A stretch of DNA of 64,000 nt from Acanthopleura granulata (taxonomy: Eukaryota > Mollusca > Polyplacophora > Chitonida > Chitonidae): the NCBI GenBank assembly GCA_016165875.1, contig JABBOT010000002.1, positions 29,774,265 to 29,838,264 of the forward strand, given 5' to 3'. Positions 42,520 to 54,490 of this stretch are shown here, piece by piece (the stretch's first letter is position 1; each line of letters opens with the position of its first letter). A model generated the notes under the pieces. The model ran no database searches. It was given only the letters and a program-made list of their open reading frames with translations, and had not been told where the DNA came from. The position numbers and the translations under genes were made by a program.

Positions 42520-43845
42520 GTCGAGTCCAATTCACGCATGATGATGTGTGCTTTAAGTCAGGAGATTTGCCAGGTGCTTCTCGCGGTACAGCGGGTCGCT
42601 ACCAGCTCTGTCCTGATTAACCCCACCCCTCCCCCATCGCCTGTCCCCCATTACCTGCAATAAATCTTAAGCACGGGAAAAACACTTCTCAAATATATAA
42701 ATAAACCTTAGTCTGGGTTCATTCCGTGCGACAAAACAATTGGGAAAATAGTACTCATTCCGGTATTTGATTTGATTTGATGAAAATATTAGGTGCGAAG
42801 AGGTGAGAACTCAAAGCTTGAGTAAAATTGAGAAATAGAACCTTCCTGGGTAATATTAAATGGATCGCTAATGGCGTCAAACCATGATCCCACGTTCACA
42901 TCAAATCTAGGCTGTAAATATGAGTGACGGCAGTAAATTTTAGCTGATATTAAACAATCAAAGCTATTAAAAATATTTAAATCAAACAAATCGCCTTACT
43001 GATACTATTACTGCAACTTTTACACCTCAAACTATTTGCACCACCTACATTAGACATTCTTATTTCACTAATCATGGCAAATTCGTACAAACATCTGTAC
43101 GTATATCAAACATAGTTGACATTGGCGGTATGGTCAAAGTATGAGGTTAACCTGTACATTGTGAACATTGGCCATTTTCAATAGTTCTGACTAATGCAGA
43201 TTTGAGATATAATTTGCGGTGGTACGTCTCCATGGCGATGATTTCCTTTGAAAAGACACACCTGAATAAATCGACATTGTTGCGAAATATCAACATTTTG
43301 GTTAAATCACCCAATGACGTGGATTTTTCAAACTTACACCAACACCAGTTGGTTCAATTTAATATAGTGTATTATAATAATTCAAAAACTATAGTGCTAA
43401 TTTACCGGTATATATAAAAACAACACAGGAATACACATTGCAAGTTACAAAACAATTACATAAATATACACAGTGTTGTAGCAAAAATTCTCCAAGCATG
43501 CTACAATGTATGATGTGGACAGCCAGCGCAGTTTAGTCTTCCTGCATATGTACACACTGAGTCACTCCACTGCTGAGATCAATCTCGTGATACAGAGGCG
43601 AATATTCCGCAATTCTACACGACAAAGCAGGAATATGTACGCTCCAACATTTGAACAAGACAACAGGCACCTTCAGTTGTGTTTATTTTCCAAGAAAAAC
43701 TTTGTATTGGACAGACCTCTGAAGGCAGAGTTGTAACACAAGATTGTTGTGAGGGTAAAAGTTGAAGGCAGCAACATATAAAGTGTACCTATATTCATTC
43801 TCTATAGGTACACAAAACTGTCCCGGATTCACTACCATGGATAGT
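42520..43845. other. Intergenic between convergent genes B and C
   Basis: No gene or repeat recognised up to the SINE target duplication. Confidence 0.5.
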
Positions 43846-43856
43846 TAGACACAACC

Positions 43857-44120
43857 GGGGGCCTCCGTGTCTCAGTCGCTTAGCGCGCTATCGCAGCACA
43901 ATGACCAGAAGCCTCCCACCAATATGGTCGCTGTGAGTTCAAGACCAGCTCATGCTGGCTTGCTCTCCGGCCGTACGTGGGAAGGTCTGTCAGCACGATT
44001 GTCGTGGGTTTCCCCCTGGCTCTGCCCGGTTCCCACCCACCATAATGCTGGCCGGCGTCGTGTAAGTGAAATATTCTTGAGTACGGCGTAAAACACCAAT
44101 CAAATACATAAATAAATAAA
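43857..44120 (+). repeat. SINE copy 6, full length with 11-bp target duplication
   Basis: Best-preserved copy. tRNA-like head GCCTCCGTGTCTCAGTCGCT (box A) with GAGTTCAAGACC (box B), a conserved centre, then GAGTACGGCGTAAAACACCA and an (AAAT)n tail. TAGACACAACC flanks it at 43846-43856 and 44121-44131. A pol III-transcribed, LINE-mobilised element. The 3' domain resembles widely shared mollusc SINE domains, from memory. Confidence 0.92.
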
Positions 44121-44209
44121 TAGACACAACCCTTGGTGATCTATGTAAAACAAGAATAAAGCTCGAGTGCAGTCCAAACGAAATCCTGAGGTCCATTAGT
44201 CAGAATAAT

Positions 44210-44445
44210 TTATCTCCCCTTGAATAGATTTACCAAACAGACACTGATGCAACAGTTTACACACAACTCTAGTAATAATGTACTGAAAGCGGCGAGTACG
44301 GCGACACCATAGACCGTGAACACTCCCACAAGGCTTTCCATGACAAAGCCAACCTGTGAGGAAGTGTCAGCGCAGTCATGAGGATGTGGGGACCATTTTT
44401 TTTTTCAGATGATCAATAAAACCCGACTCCACTATCACCTGCAGA
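44210..44445 (-). pseudogene. Gene C exon 13: M4 exon with homopolymer frameshift
   Basis: Starts after TTTGAACAG with VIVESGFIDHLKKK. Ten A on the coding strand (44396-44405) put the rest one base out. In the shifted frame the S2 Cys, M4 (SLVGVFTVYGVAVLAAF) and a stop at 44210-44212 follow. Nine A would restore phase, so a sequencing error is possible. Confidence 0.8.
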
Positions 44446-44987
44446 CTGTTCAAATAATCAAAGACACACAAAAAAGAAAAATAATACATGGTTGTAGCAA
44501 ACTTAGGCATGAAATGACAGCTACAACAGTTACTTCATCGTGCAAAGGAAATCATCGTTTAAACGAAATTTGTTTCGTATATGTTTTATTCATCCATTTG
44601 ACATCTTACTAAGAATATTTCACTGATGTCACCAGCAGTCAGACTGGTGGTAGAACGAGCCGGACCGGGTTTCAGGAGTCGAATGGCTAACACGATCCCA
44701 TGACTTGTGTTTGTGTGTTCTCTGACGTATCTGAGAAGAGCTCTATACAGCTATAGAGAGCTGTGTGCTTCTAGTTTCCTCCCAATATGTTAAGTCATTC
44801 AGGTTGTAACTTGAACCATTTGACTCTATATGTGTAGACCAACGACAAAGTTTGAAGTCAGTGGGAAATTTTCAGAAGAATAGTAGACAGATAGGCAGAT
44901 ACCGTGTAAATAGCTAGAGCTTCTTAGACCCCTTGCAGCGTGTTTCACAAAAGTGCTTTAGCCGGCTATGTGGCCGCTCTGTAGTAT

Positions 44988-45248
44988 TTATTTATGTATT
45001 TGATTGGTGTTTTACGCCGTACTCAAGGATATTTCACTTATACGACGCCGGCCAGCATTATGGTGGGAGGAAACCGGGCAGAGCCCTGGGAAAACCCACG
45101 ACCATCCGCAGGTTACTGGCAGACCTTCCCACGTACGGCCGGAGAGCAAGCCAGCATGAGCTGGTCTTGAACTCACGGTGAGCGCATTGATGGGAAACTT
45201 CGGGTCATTGTGCTGCGATAGCGTGTTAACCGACTGAGCCACTCCACT
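44988..45248 (-). repeat. SINE copy 7, nearly full length, inverted to copy 6
   Basis: Reverse copy from the TTTATTTATGTATTTGATTG tail to the head at GACTGAGCCACT. It lies 0.9 kb from copy 6, with the terminal exon of gene C between them. Confidence 0.9.
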
Positions 45249-45521
45249 CTTTAGTAATCTTATTGGTTGAATACATTATGACAAGAGTACCTTCATTTTC
45301 ACTTTGGACACAGTCTGTAAACAAAGAAGAACTCCTACTAAACAGCCAAAGGGCGAAAAAGAAAAGAAAAAAAAACGTTCGGGTTTGGTTGTACCTTCAG
45401 TCGATAGCTAAATATTTTCTTTGTTAAACGGGCTAATTAAAAATGCTAGTCTGCTACCTGAGTTAGCCGTCTAAGCTTTATCATTAGACATTTCATGAAA
45501 CAGGCCCCTGATGAAGCTTAC

Positions 45522-45739
45522 CTGTGATCCAAAGCGACTTTGTAAGGCGAACCTTTACCAACAACAAATGCCTGAGAAAATTCGTGAAACTTCTCCTCAG
45601 GAACTCTCCATACGCCACAGCTCGCCACGGCCACGGCCTCGAGAATCTGGCGATCGCTGATCGTACAGAACGGTTTTCCTGGCACACCTCCATATATGTC
45701 TTCCTCAGCGTACCAACTGATAAACCGTGAGGCTATCTC
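45522..45739 (-). pseudogene. Gene C exon 12: S2 lobe, intact frame
   Basis: 218 nt, phase 0 to 2. TISDRQIL carries the acidic ligand residue; ASCGVW keeps the first S2 Cys; FVVGKGSPYKVALD follows. Shorter than A (248) and B (239) by whole codons. Confidence 0.85.
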
Positions 45740-45989
45740 CTGATATAAAGGTCGAGTAAAATTCTAAAAAATAAAAACATAAACGCAATTAAACAATAAC
45801 TTCATTATATGTACGATTGATTGTTACTTCGAAATTTACGAATTTAACTACTTTATTCACTTGTTGGGGTATCTTACTCCTAAAATGATTTCAAAAATAT
45901 GAAGACTGTCTCCAAAAACCATGCAATTTAAAATCCCAGTTTTGTTCTCTCTGACGAATACTCCCTACTTTGGTGTAACTGGTCCTTAC

Positions 45990-46185
45990 AGCAGCCACGC
46001 CCCAGACGCTTGAGCCTTTAATCACGCGAATTTCCATGTCCTCTCGGCCAGGCAGTTCTTCAAGTGTGTTAATTGGCGTGGTGGGAGAAGCTACAGTAAG
46101 GACCGCTGCCAAGTGATCAAAATAGAGAAAACACACCAGAAAGTCAGGAAACACCTTGCTGAAGCTGAGGGATGGAAAGTCGGAC
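45990..46185 (-). pseudogene. Gene C exon 11: M3 exon with 19-nt deletion
   Basis: 196 nt against 218 in A and B: one codon missing before M3 plus 19 nt deleted at the 46115/46116 junction. Upstream reads PTFHPSASARCFLTFW; downstream, in another frame, HLAAVLTVASPTTPINTLEE. The deleted bases encode the TxMYTA part of the gating motif. Confidence 0.9.
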
Positions 46186-46214
46186 CTAAAGGGACAAAAT
46201 TTTTTTTGCCTAGA

Positions 46215-46480
46215 GTTAAACCCATGTTATATCGACTGGCAACACAGTTAAAGCTTGCAGCGAAACCGATGCTGTGATATCGTCTGATAACCCAGATCGA
46301 GACGACAGTGAAGCCATGCTGTGATGGCAGACAACCCAGGTTGAGACAACAGCGGAGCCCAAGTTGTGACTTGGTCTGACAACCCAGATCCAGACTACAA
46401 AGGAACCCATACTGTGATACCGATGGACAACGCAGGTCGAGCTTACAACAGAGTCTCAACCTGCACATGGGGTGTCATAG
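46215..46480. repeat. 44-48-bp minisatellite near the exon 11 acceptor of gene C
   Basis: About five units around ACAACCCAG(A/G)T(C/T)GAGAC and CATGCTGTGAT. It begins some 30 bp upstream (in C orientation) of the exon 11 acceptor. Confidence 0.8.
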
Positions 46481-47019
46481 CGATGGGCTACGTTTGTCAT
46501 GCGTCATTTATGGCCATAGCTATATCATCCCTCAAAAGCAATGCTCAAGTGACGGAACCAAAGTTGAAATTGCTGCATGCACTGTTACGACCTGGAAAGC
46601 TCGATAGTGACTGGGGCGATTTTCGATCTCGGTCCAAAACTATTCTTCTAACTAAGAAACTATTCTTCTTTCGTGAAACGTAACTACCATGGCGACGTAT
46701 ATCTACAGTATGTCCTCATGACAATTCCATTATGACTTGACTTACACCCTTTTGTATCACGGGGCCCCTGAAGAAGGGAGAGTTTTCAAATGAAACCATG
46801 AACATCTTTCAATGGCCCAAACTTTCAAAGGATGTCCTAGGAATTCATTTTCTTCTGTTGAACCTCGATTGAAACCGTTCATGTATCCAAGGTTCACTTT
46901 TCATGTTGAAAGATTCGGAACCTCTGTAGAACACGTTCAAGAGTCATAATGAAGAGACTGAAAACTAAGCTAAAAAAACCCAAAGTAATATTAACTCTCA
47001 AAAAGAACTTTATGCGCAC

Positions 47020-47341
47020 CATGATCACAGAAGGAGCTACTGAGCAAATAAATATTTGCTTGAATATCCTTGTCCAAGCGATGTAGCATTTGGTCATGAT
47101 GGGATGGAGAAGGATTTTTCAAACCGATTACGAAAAGTATTGCACATGCGCACGAAACAGCAGCCACTATTGAAATCCAGATGCCCTGATGGGATGGTTT
47201 AAATACTTGGAACAGATCAAACGTTTCCTTCGGGTTTGGTACCAGAATGCCCAAACTGTCCGGCGTGAAGGGCGTTGTGAAATCCACCACTTCTAACCTC
47301 TTGGTATTCATTGTGAATGGACTAAGACCAATGTCAACTTC
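47020..47341 (-). pseudogene. Gene C exon 10: end of S1, M1 and pore loop, intact frame
   Basis: 322 nt, exactly the paralogue length. Ligand Arg in KRLEVVDFTTPF, M1 with few substitutions, pore loop ending LLSSSFCDHG. Donor GTGCGC is weak. Confidence 0.88.
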
Positions 47342-47395
47342 CTGTATATCGGAAACAAATATTCAGATAATCTGTTGGGCCATGTCGCTATGGGA

Positions 47396-47470
47396 TTTAT
47401 TTATCTAATTATTTCTTTATTTATTTGATTTGTACTTTATGCCGCACTCTAGAATATTTCACTTTGTCGT
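47396..47470 (-). repeat. SINE copy 8, 3' fragment
   Basis: TTATTTGATTTGTACTTTAT and GCCGCACTCTAGAATATTTC mark the 3' end of the SINE. Confidence 0.65.
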
Positions 47471-48991
47471 TATGAGAATGAACACAGCCAGAACATAACC
47501 AAACTGCAGCATAATCCTAAGGGCTACAAGGCGTTGTTTTAGTTCACTAAACAATGGCACGTGTACATAACTAATTGTCTCAGCTCTACTTATTAGATTT
47601 ATACTTACAAGAGTTCTTAGAATGTATATATATACCGGGTCTCCTTGTGGCCGGGAGAGTTCCTGCCGATAAAATGGAATATCATTCCGAAGACAACAGA
47701 CATGTGTGACACCCTACCCAGTCTCATTATAATGACACTGACCTGACCCGTGATGATTCTTGCCCCAACCTTTCAGTGCTGAGATGCCCACAAGGCAGCA
47801 ACAAGTATCGTTTTTAAGTCTTTATGGACATGGTAGACATGGTAGAAATGGTCAAGATCCTTTAAGAAGCTCATTACAGGTCACATGCCATTCACTCTAT
47901 GACATTCATAACGACCTCGAGAGTTCGCCAAGAGACTGAAAGTTGTTGCATCGCATGTCCTTACGGACAAGTTAAGTAATCGGTTGCTTGTAAGGTATAA
48001 TCAGTCCGGTTTTATCCGCCATGAGATATGAAATATTGAGATTACAAGATATTCTTGAGCGCTAGAAGTTTCGACCTTCTGAATACTTATCTTGTCAATG
48101 AAATTGTACCATTGGTTAAAAAAATTAGTGCTAACCAATATCACGCCTCCGTCGTTGTCAGCAAACGACTTCAAACCATCCGATAAAGTTAGGATAACTT
48201 TCTGAACATGACTGCCTTTAGCGCTAAAAACGCCATCATGCACTAGGTTGACGACGCAGAATCTAGTTTATCAGCATCAAACTTAATATTACGACACACC
48301 TACTGTGTGTTGAGCAACACAGTCTGTTGCTGGATAAATCGAAGACTTTGCGATACTTTATTACTTGTACGTTTTAAACTCAAAGAGGGACGATGTATGA
48401 TGTAAAGATTTATAACAACTGAGCATATCTTCAAGCAAACTCGGTAGGAGTAGATAACACCTAATGTCCATTTAGAACATCTGAGGAATTCATGTAACAT
48501 TATATTCCGGTTCTATTTTTAAATAAAGGCTCTCGCTGAGAGTGGATAATATCTCTGTTACCTTGTCATATAACTACGTCAAGGATTTTTCGCCTTATAA
48601 TCAAGAACCGTAATGCGAAATATAAACAGCACAGGTCACTTAGCCTTTTGCACCGAATTCATTGTTGAGGTTGATTTTTAAGAACAGAGTTAAACTGATT
48701 TGTCAGTCAATCCAATTAAATACTGCAGCAGAATATTGTAGAAAATAGAAAGTTGTGCAACTGTACTTTCACCTAAACCGTAGCAATCTTGTATAAAACT
48801 ATTCTTCAACGTCCAGAGCCCAACCATAATCCCTTGACATATGACGGTGTATTTCAGTTGTTCATTGCTGCTTTGCTACTTTGTGGAGGACCAATTCATT
48901 AACCCAAGTGCACAACAATTTAGTACACCAGATTTACAAAGAAACTTTTACTGAAGAAAGATCCCTTTGGTTTTTCCTTAGATTTACTCAC
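47471..48991. other. Gene C intron region where exon 9 should lie
   Basis: No WSGMIG-type exon found. A minus-strand open stretch at 48243-48001 has a protein-like sequence (KVILTLSDGLKSF, GGVILVSTN) of unknown origin. It is not called as an exon. Confidence 0.45.
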
Positions 48992-49092
48992 CTGAAGTTA
49001 TGGAGCCTAGCAAGTTCATTGAGCATGTCGATGCAGATACCCTCGAACGAACTGATGCCTGATGAGGTCGGGAGCGCAAAGAGCTCCAAGTG
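48992..49092 (-). pseudogene. Gene C exon 8: S1 segment, intact
   Basis: 101 nt as in A and B. ICIDMLNELARLHNF, donor GTGAGT, acceptor cgttactag. Confidence 0.85.
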
Positions 49093-49328
49093 CTAGTAAC
49101 GGAGACAAGAGCTTGGGGATAACGCTTAGGGAAAGACCCTTACTTACATCGATCTACATCACTACAATATAGCTACAACAATGGAAATATGGCCTTAAGC
49201 CATAACCATTCATCCAGCAAATCCATTTACAAGATAAAAATTGGTATAATTATATACCACTTGTACTTTGGTCGCTTATGCTTTAGTTAATCGCGTTTTT
49301 GGTACCCATTGTGTTTGTATTATGATAC

Positions 49329-49542
49329 CCCAGCCACGGCGACTCGCAAGGTGACACCACTGAAGTAGGACAAATTGTTGGTGACAGTTAGGGACAGACT
49401 GGGATCGTGCAGAGGTAGCCCCCCTGTTTCAGTCGACGCTCCAATATGAACGAGTCGTAAAACCGGGGACAGAAGGAATAGCATAAAGACCATACTCTTT
49501 GATTTTGTTCCAAATATCCCAATTGTCTGACCGTTTTAAAAT
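49329..49542 (-). pseudogene. Gene C exon 7: linker/S1 strand with frameshift
   Basis: 214 nt where a multiple of three is needed. The first frame ends at TGA (49429-49431). One base on, the frame continues to YFSGVTLRVAVAG, the S1 strand, before donor GTATCA. One extra base just before the TGA explains it. Confidence 0.8.
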
Positions 49543-50011
49543 CTGAAAGGAAAGTCGGTTTTAAGCTTCTACTTTTTGATAAATACTCCGTGGATACACG
49601 TAGGCAACAAACTTGAACATCCACGGAAGCTGTTTGAAACGACGAAACCCATGATCATGTAGCCGATATATCATTGTGGTGCCATTCCCCTCGAGGCGAC
49701 ACGGGCCCAAGTCGTGTCAACAAGTCGTCATCGTAAAATCGGGGAAGGGATAGTTCACCATACAGTTTTGGCCCGGATTGTCATGGTGTCATTACATTTT
49801 CAAATATAAGTGATGTCACAGTTGTGCCATCTTAAATCCACCAACGCCCTAACATGTATATTATGTTATATCACCAATATGTCGATGATTTTGACACGGC
49901 TTTAATTTCAGGACGTTTCTCAGGTTCCAAACAAGGACAAGGGGACAGTGTAAAACACCACTGAAATAAATATATATAAATATTATTTGCGTACTTATGA
50001 CAACATCAAAC

Positions 50012-50160
50012 CGTTTTTAATTCGTCCATAGCCTTTGCACCCTCTGGAAATGTCTTCACCTCCCTGGCTGAGCACAGATCTTCGCTGGTCTGATTGGCTT
50101 GTTCAACAGTCATACTGGCCAGTGGCTGTTTAGTCTGGTCTCGCTGTCTCTTTGAGGCAC
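50012..50160 (-). pseudogene. Gene C exon 6: distal amino-terminal domain (start unresolved)
   Basis: Matches the exon by NQTSEDLCSAREVKTFPEG and the KAMDELKT end at donor GTTTGA. The left boundary is uncertain among several AGs. Confidence 0.65.
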
Positions 50161-51027
50161 CAAACATATGTTGGTGTTAACATATTTGCACGGTATATGT
50201 TTTTTCAGTGTAGGGTACAGAAATTAAACATGAAATTATGTGTGTGTGCATTGTGTTCAGAAAGGGCCAAGCCTTGTGAGACCGAATTGTCATTTTAACA
50301 CTTTAGACTGTATGGTAATTATAAAAGCACGATCATTTTAACAATTTAAGACAAACATGCATAAACATGAAAAAGAAATATCAAGTGTATTAGATGAGTC
50401 ACTTATGTTATAGCGGTATGACAAACTGTATGGTCAGGAACGAGATTCACGATGGCTAACACACGTTATAGCACAGTTCTATTCCGACTTTGGACCAGAA
50501 ATGTCAAAATTACTCCACTGCCATTGTCCTTGGGGCTGTTGTGACAGTCAGCCGTCAATCACAATTAACAGTAAACTGATCTCCATCATATTAGTTCCCT
50601 CAGCATTAATTCAGCAGGTGATGTGAGAATTCGGTTTTAGCCAATCGAGTGCAAAAAGTGATAAACGCTGACACAGAAGCTCCATTTCCTTCCAATTTAT
50701 TAAGGTTTTAAAGGTGGTCTAACACTAACAAACACAATGTTAATGTTATTCTCCTGGAGTAGATTTCTATATTTCTGCGCTGTCAGATCGTATGTCAGTA
50801 TCACTTTGGTGACGTAACACCCTGAAGGACCATTATAACCTTTCAGGAATAAAGAAAATTATGGCATTTTTTATCTTATACAGAGGAAAGCATTGGATAT
50901 CAAATATTAAACATACCAGAAGAGAAAGAAACTCAGGCATAAATAACATCAGAAACATTGCAATTTATGACTGATAAGTTTTTGACAAGAGCACTAAAGG
51001 TCGGTGTTTTGTTATATCTGTACTCAC

Positions 51028-51158
51028 ATTATCCCATACTGTTTTCTGTTTCATCGTAAATAAAGTTCCAGGAGGCGTCACTGTGGCATCGGATGGACTT
51101 CTCAGCACATTTTTAATCCCAGTCAAAGACAGATGACCAATCAAGCGTCCTGTTACAC
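51028..51158 (-). pseudogene. Gene C exon 4: amino-terminal domain
   Basis: 131 nt, phase 1 to 0, with GRLIGHLSLTGIKNVL. Thirty nt shorter than in gene B, in frame. Confidence 0.75.
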
Positions 51159-51479
51159 CTGGGTCTGACGTAAGAGGTTGAATGATTCATTTTTGTAGAA
51201 TTAACCCAAATCTGAGAAAAAAATGTTATAAATACTTACTCATCCGTATACCGTTGTATATGGCTAGCAAAATGTCTTCCTTAAAATTTTGTAGGTTAAT
51301 ATAACACCAGAAAAGTTCAAATGTTACATTTGTCTTTGTATAACTGTACTAGAAGTGATGTTATTGGTTCTTGTAGTGATGTCGATAGTACGATAGTGAT
51401 GTCATTCATGTGTCAGAAATTTATTGTCAGCGATTTCATTCTTGAGCGTTGATGTGCTTCCTGAGAATTCCTGCGATGC

Positions 51480-51610
51480 TGTCCATGAATCATCTATAAT
51501 GATTCATACGTGATATGATTCATGATTCATACGTGATATGATTTATTAGACTTCATGATGCATAGGTGGTGATTTGATTCATGGTTCATGAGTGGTTTAT
51601 GTGTGATTCA
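51480..51610. repeat. GATTCATACGTGATAT short tandem repeat
   Basis: GATTCATACGTGATATGATT occurs twice in a row, followed by looser GATTCATG copies. Confidence 0.75.
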
Positions 51611-53011
51611 TGAATCTTGCTTTAAAACCAGAAAAATACTTTGTCTAATAATTTGTCTTTGTCTAAAATCATATTTTTATTAACAATTTACGAGGCAGAA
51701 ACTTACTACAGAAACACATGCCTTCTCGGTTGGTAGAAATATTTGCCCTTAATTGGTTAAAATTGAGATCATCGCGACCCATTCGATTTTCCCTACATGG
51801 ACATTTTTACTTACATTGAACTGCGATATCATAAAAAATAAATAAGTTAGATTTTTTAAACAATAAATGATGCCGATACATATATACATCCGGTCTAGTG
51901 TCTTTCCTTTTAATTAGTACATGTATAATTTTTTCACGTAGAAATAATATTCAACAATGTATCTCTGCAAGACGCTAATTTTTTTTTTGTCTTTTAGTGG
52001 AATTGTTAAAAAACTGACAACCCTGAATATATTATTTTCATTTTAATATACAGTAACCGTAAATTTAAATTACATACACGTGTGATAATCTAAAGATATG
52101 CTTTCAAATTTCAGTCTAACTCAATTACCATCACACTTTCAAATTTGCAACAATTGGTACAAATTGATTCAAACAAATTTGATTTTAAATGCTTCTTTCC
52201 ACACCCCTGTCCGGTTTCGGGATTAGGAAACGGTCCGGATACCTATGGGCTATATACACAAGTGTAGCGGACGAGTGATCTCCATATCAGGCTACATATA
52301 CTCCTGTGATAAAACAGACGGTGTTGGGGTTGAGATATAAGTAAACTCAATCATAACTCTTTCATTTATTTTCGGATATGAAATATGAAATGTAAGTTTT
52401 CAGATAATCTTCGACAATCCTATTACACTGTCTATTTTTATATCTTAACATGGTGTTGAAGATATCAGCGATTTTCTCCGTCTTGACTGATTACTGCCCA
52501 TGCCATAACACGGACCGTGTAGTGTCATTTGGTGGACAGGTTCCCTGTTGTAACTGAGGTAATTTTATCACGCTTTCTCGTTGGCTAAGGCTAATTTTGA
52601 ATTGTGAGGCAAAGCTGTCGATTGGTCAACTTAGTGTACCGATAAAGGTTGAATTTCAACAATGGAAGGATACTCTGCTAGGTTATACACATTCATGTAC
52701 TCTCCAAAAACAGGAAACAATCGTTATAAAATTTCCCGGATGCGGATCACCACCAAAATGATATGGGTTGCGCGACCTGTGTAAAATGTTATGCAGAAAT
52801 CCGCGCTTAACGTATACCGTAACAGATGATGACAGGTATTTTTCAACGGTGAAGAATCGTTACAAATCTTTGGATCACCACCAAAATTTCACTGATTGGT
52901 GCTTGGCGCAAAGTCAAGCTGCGCATTAAATTTCTTCGATCGAATTCCGTCAAAAGTTGCTAAACAACAGTCCTTAACCAAGGAACCAGTACAGTTACTC
53001 AAAGGGAACAT

Positions 53012-54001
53012 GCTAGAGACTATCGACTAAATGATATTTAGTTAAGAAAACGCACACAGCAAAGTTAACCTTGATGGATTTGTAAACAACGTTTTTGACC
53101 AAACAATTTGCATCATATCCCTAGCCCCAATGTATGATAACTAAGCATGTAGACACAACCCAATATTAATAGTGATGAACTGTGTGCAGTATTTTTACCA
53201 AATCATTTGCATGGTATACTAAGCCTTTGTATGATTACTAAGTATACAGATACAGCCCAAAGCTAACACTCCGATTTGCTCCGCATACAATTGTTGGATA
53301 CCACGTGAAACACCAAACAGATAAAAACAGAGGGGTGATGAGCACAGATGTCAGCTCATGGTTTTCCCAAAGGATATCCGAAAGACACGTTTTTGAGTTT
53401 TTCAGGCAAGTGTGATGTGACAGGACGGTCCACATCACATTATTGCATAATTAAGGCAGAGAATGCCAAGACAGCGGTAGTCTTAAACGACTTTCCAAGA
53501 CCTTAGGCTAGAGACTATCGACTAAATGATATTTAGTTAAGAAAACGCACACAGCAAAGTTAACCTTGATGGATTTGTAAACAACGTTTTTGACCAAACA
53601 ATTTGCATCATATCCCTAGCCCCAATGTATGATAACTAAGCATGTAGACACAACCCAATATTAATAGTGATGAACTGTGTGCAGTATTTTTACCAAATCA
53701 TTTGCATGGTATACTAAGCCTTTGTATGATTACTAAGTATACAGATACAGCCCAAAGCTAACACTCCGATTTGCTCCGCATACAATTGTTGGATACCACG
53801 TGAAACACCAAACAGATAAAAACAGAGGGGTGATGAGCACAGATGTCAGCTCATGGTTTTCCCAAAGGATATCCGAAAGACACGTTTTTGAGTTTTTCAG
53901 GCAAGTGTGATGTGACAGGACGGTCCACATCACATTATTGCATAATTAAGGCAGAGAATGCCAAGACAGCGGTAGTCTTAAACGACTTTCCAAGACCTTA
54001 G
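53012..54001. repeat. Exact tandem duplication, 2 x 495 bp
   Basis: 53012-53506 and 53507-54001 read as identical by eye. They lie in intron 3 of gene C; the second copy ends 51 bp from exon 3. A very recent duplication or an assembly artefact. Confidence 0.95.
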
Positions 54002-54004
54002 GCA

Positions 54005-54037
54005 CTTCCTGTAAAGGTATATACACTTTACAGGAAG
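54005..54037. repeat. 12-bp perfect inverted repeat
   Basis: CTTCCTGTAAAG, 9-nt loop, CTTTACAGGAAG, next to the exon 3 donor of gene C. Confidence 0.85.
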
Positions 54038-54051
54038 AACTATCAGCTTAC

Positions 54052-54309
54052 CAAATCCACCAGTGAACTCTATCTGTATTTGTTTCCATGCAACAGACTA
54101 GATCACGCTGACCAGCAGTGTAACTAGGTTCTCTGGAGGTGTAGGTAGATGAAGCGTGCACACTTCGGGTACGGGAGAAGGGCAAAGGTCAAGGTCAACT
54201 GATACGTGGGGAATATGGAACGTTTCTGTCATGGCAGTTACAACCCTCCTCTGGGGACATCTGAGTACGGTGATCAGAGCCCGAATGTCCTGGTTTATCA
54301 TCTGACAAA
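54052..54309 (-). pseudogene. Gene C exon 3: amino-terminal domain with nonsense codon
   Basis: 258 nt, equal to gene B, acceptor CAATTTAAG, donor GTAAGC. TAVTETF-type core present (VVTAMTETFHIPHVSVDLD). TAG at 54098-54100 interrupts the frame; coding similarity continues to the donor. Confidence 0.88.
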
Positions 54310-54436
54310 CTTAAATTGTGAGTGACTATAATTTATTTACATTTAACTAACTAGTTTATGTCAAACGATAAATCTACGGACGTAAAAAAATTTACTTGCA
54401 GAAAACCTATAACCAAATATTGACATAAAAATATAA

Positions 54437-54481
54437 ACAACAACAACAACAACAATAATAATAATAGTAATAATAATAATA
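54437..54481. repeat. (CAA)n(TAA)n microsatellite
   Basis: Trinucleotide run directly beside the exon 2 donor of gene C. Confidence 0.9.
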
Positions 54482-54490
54482 CAAACTCAC

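Noticed and set aside
43861..43940. tRNA-like sequence
   Set aside because: It is the 5' head of the SINE at 43857-44120, not an independent tRNA gene.
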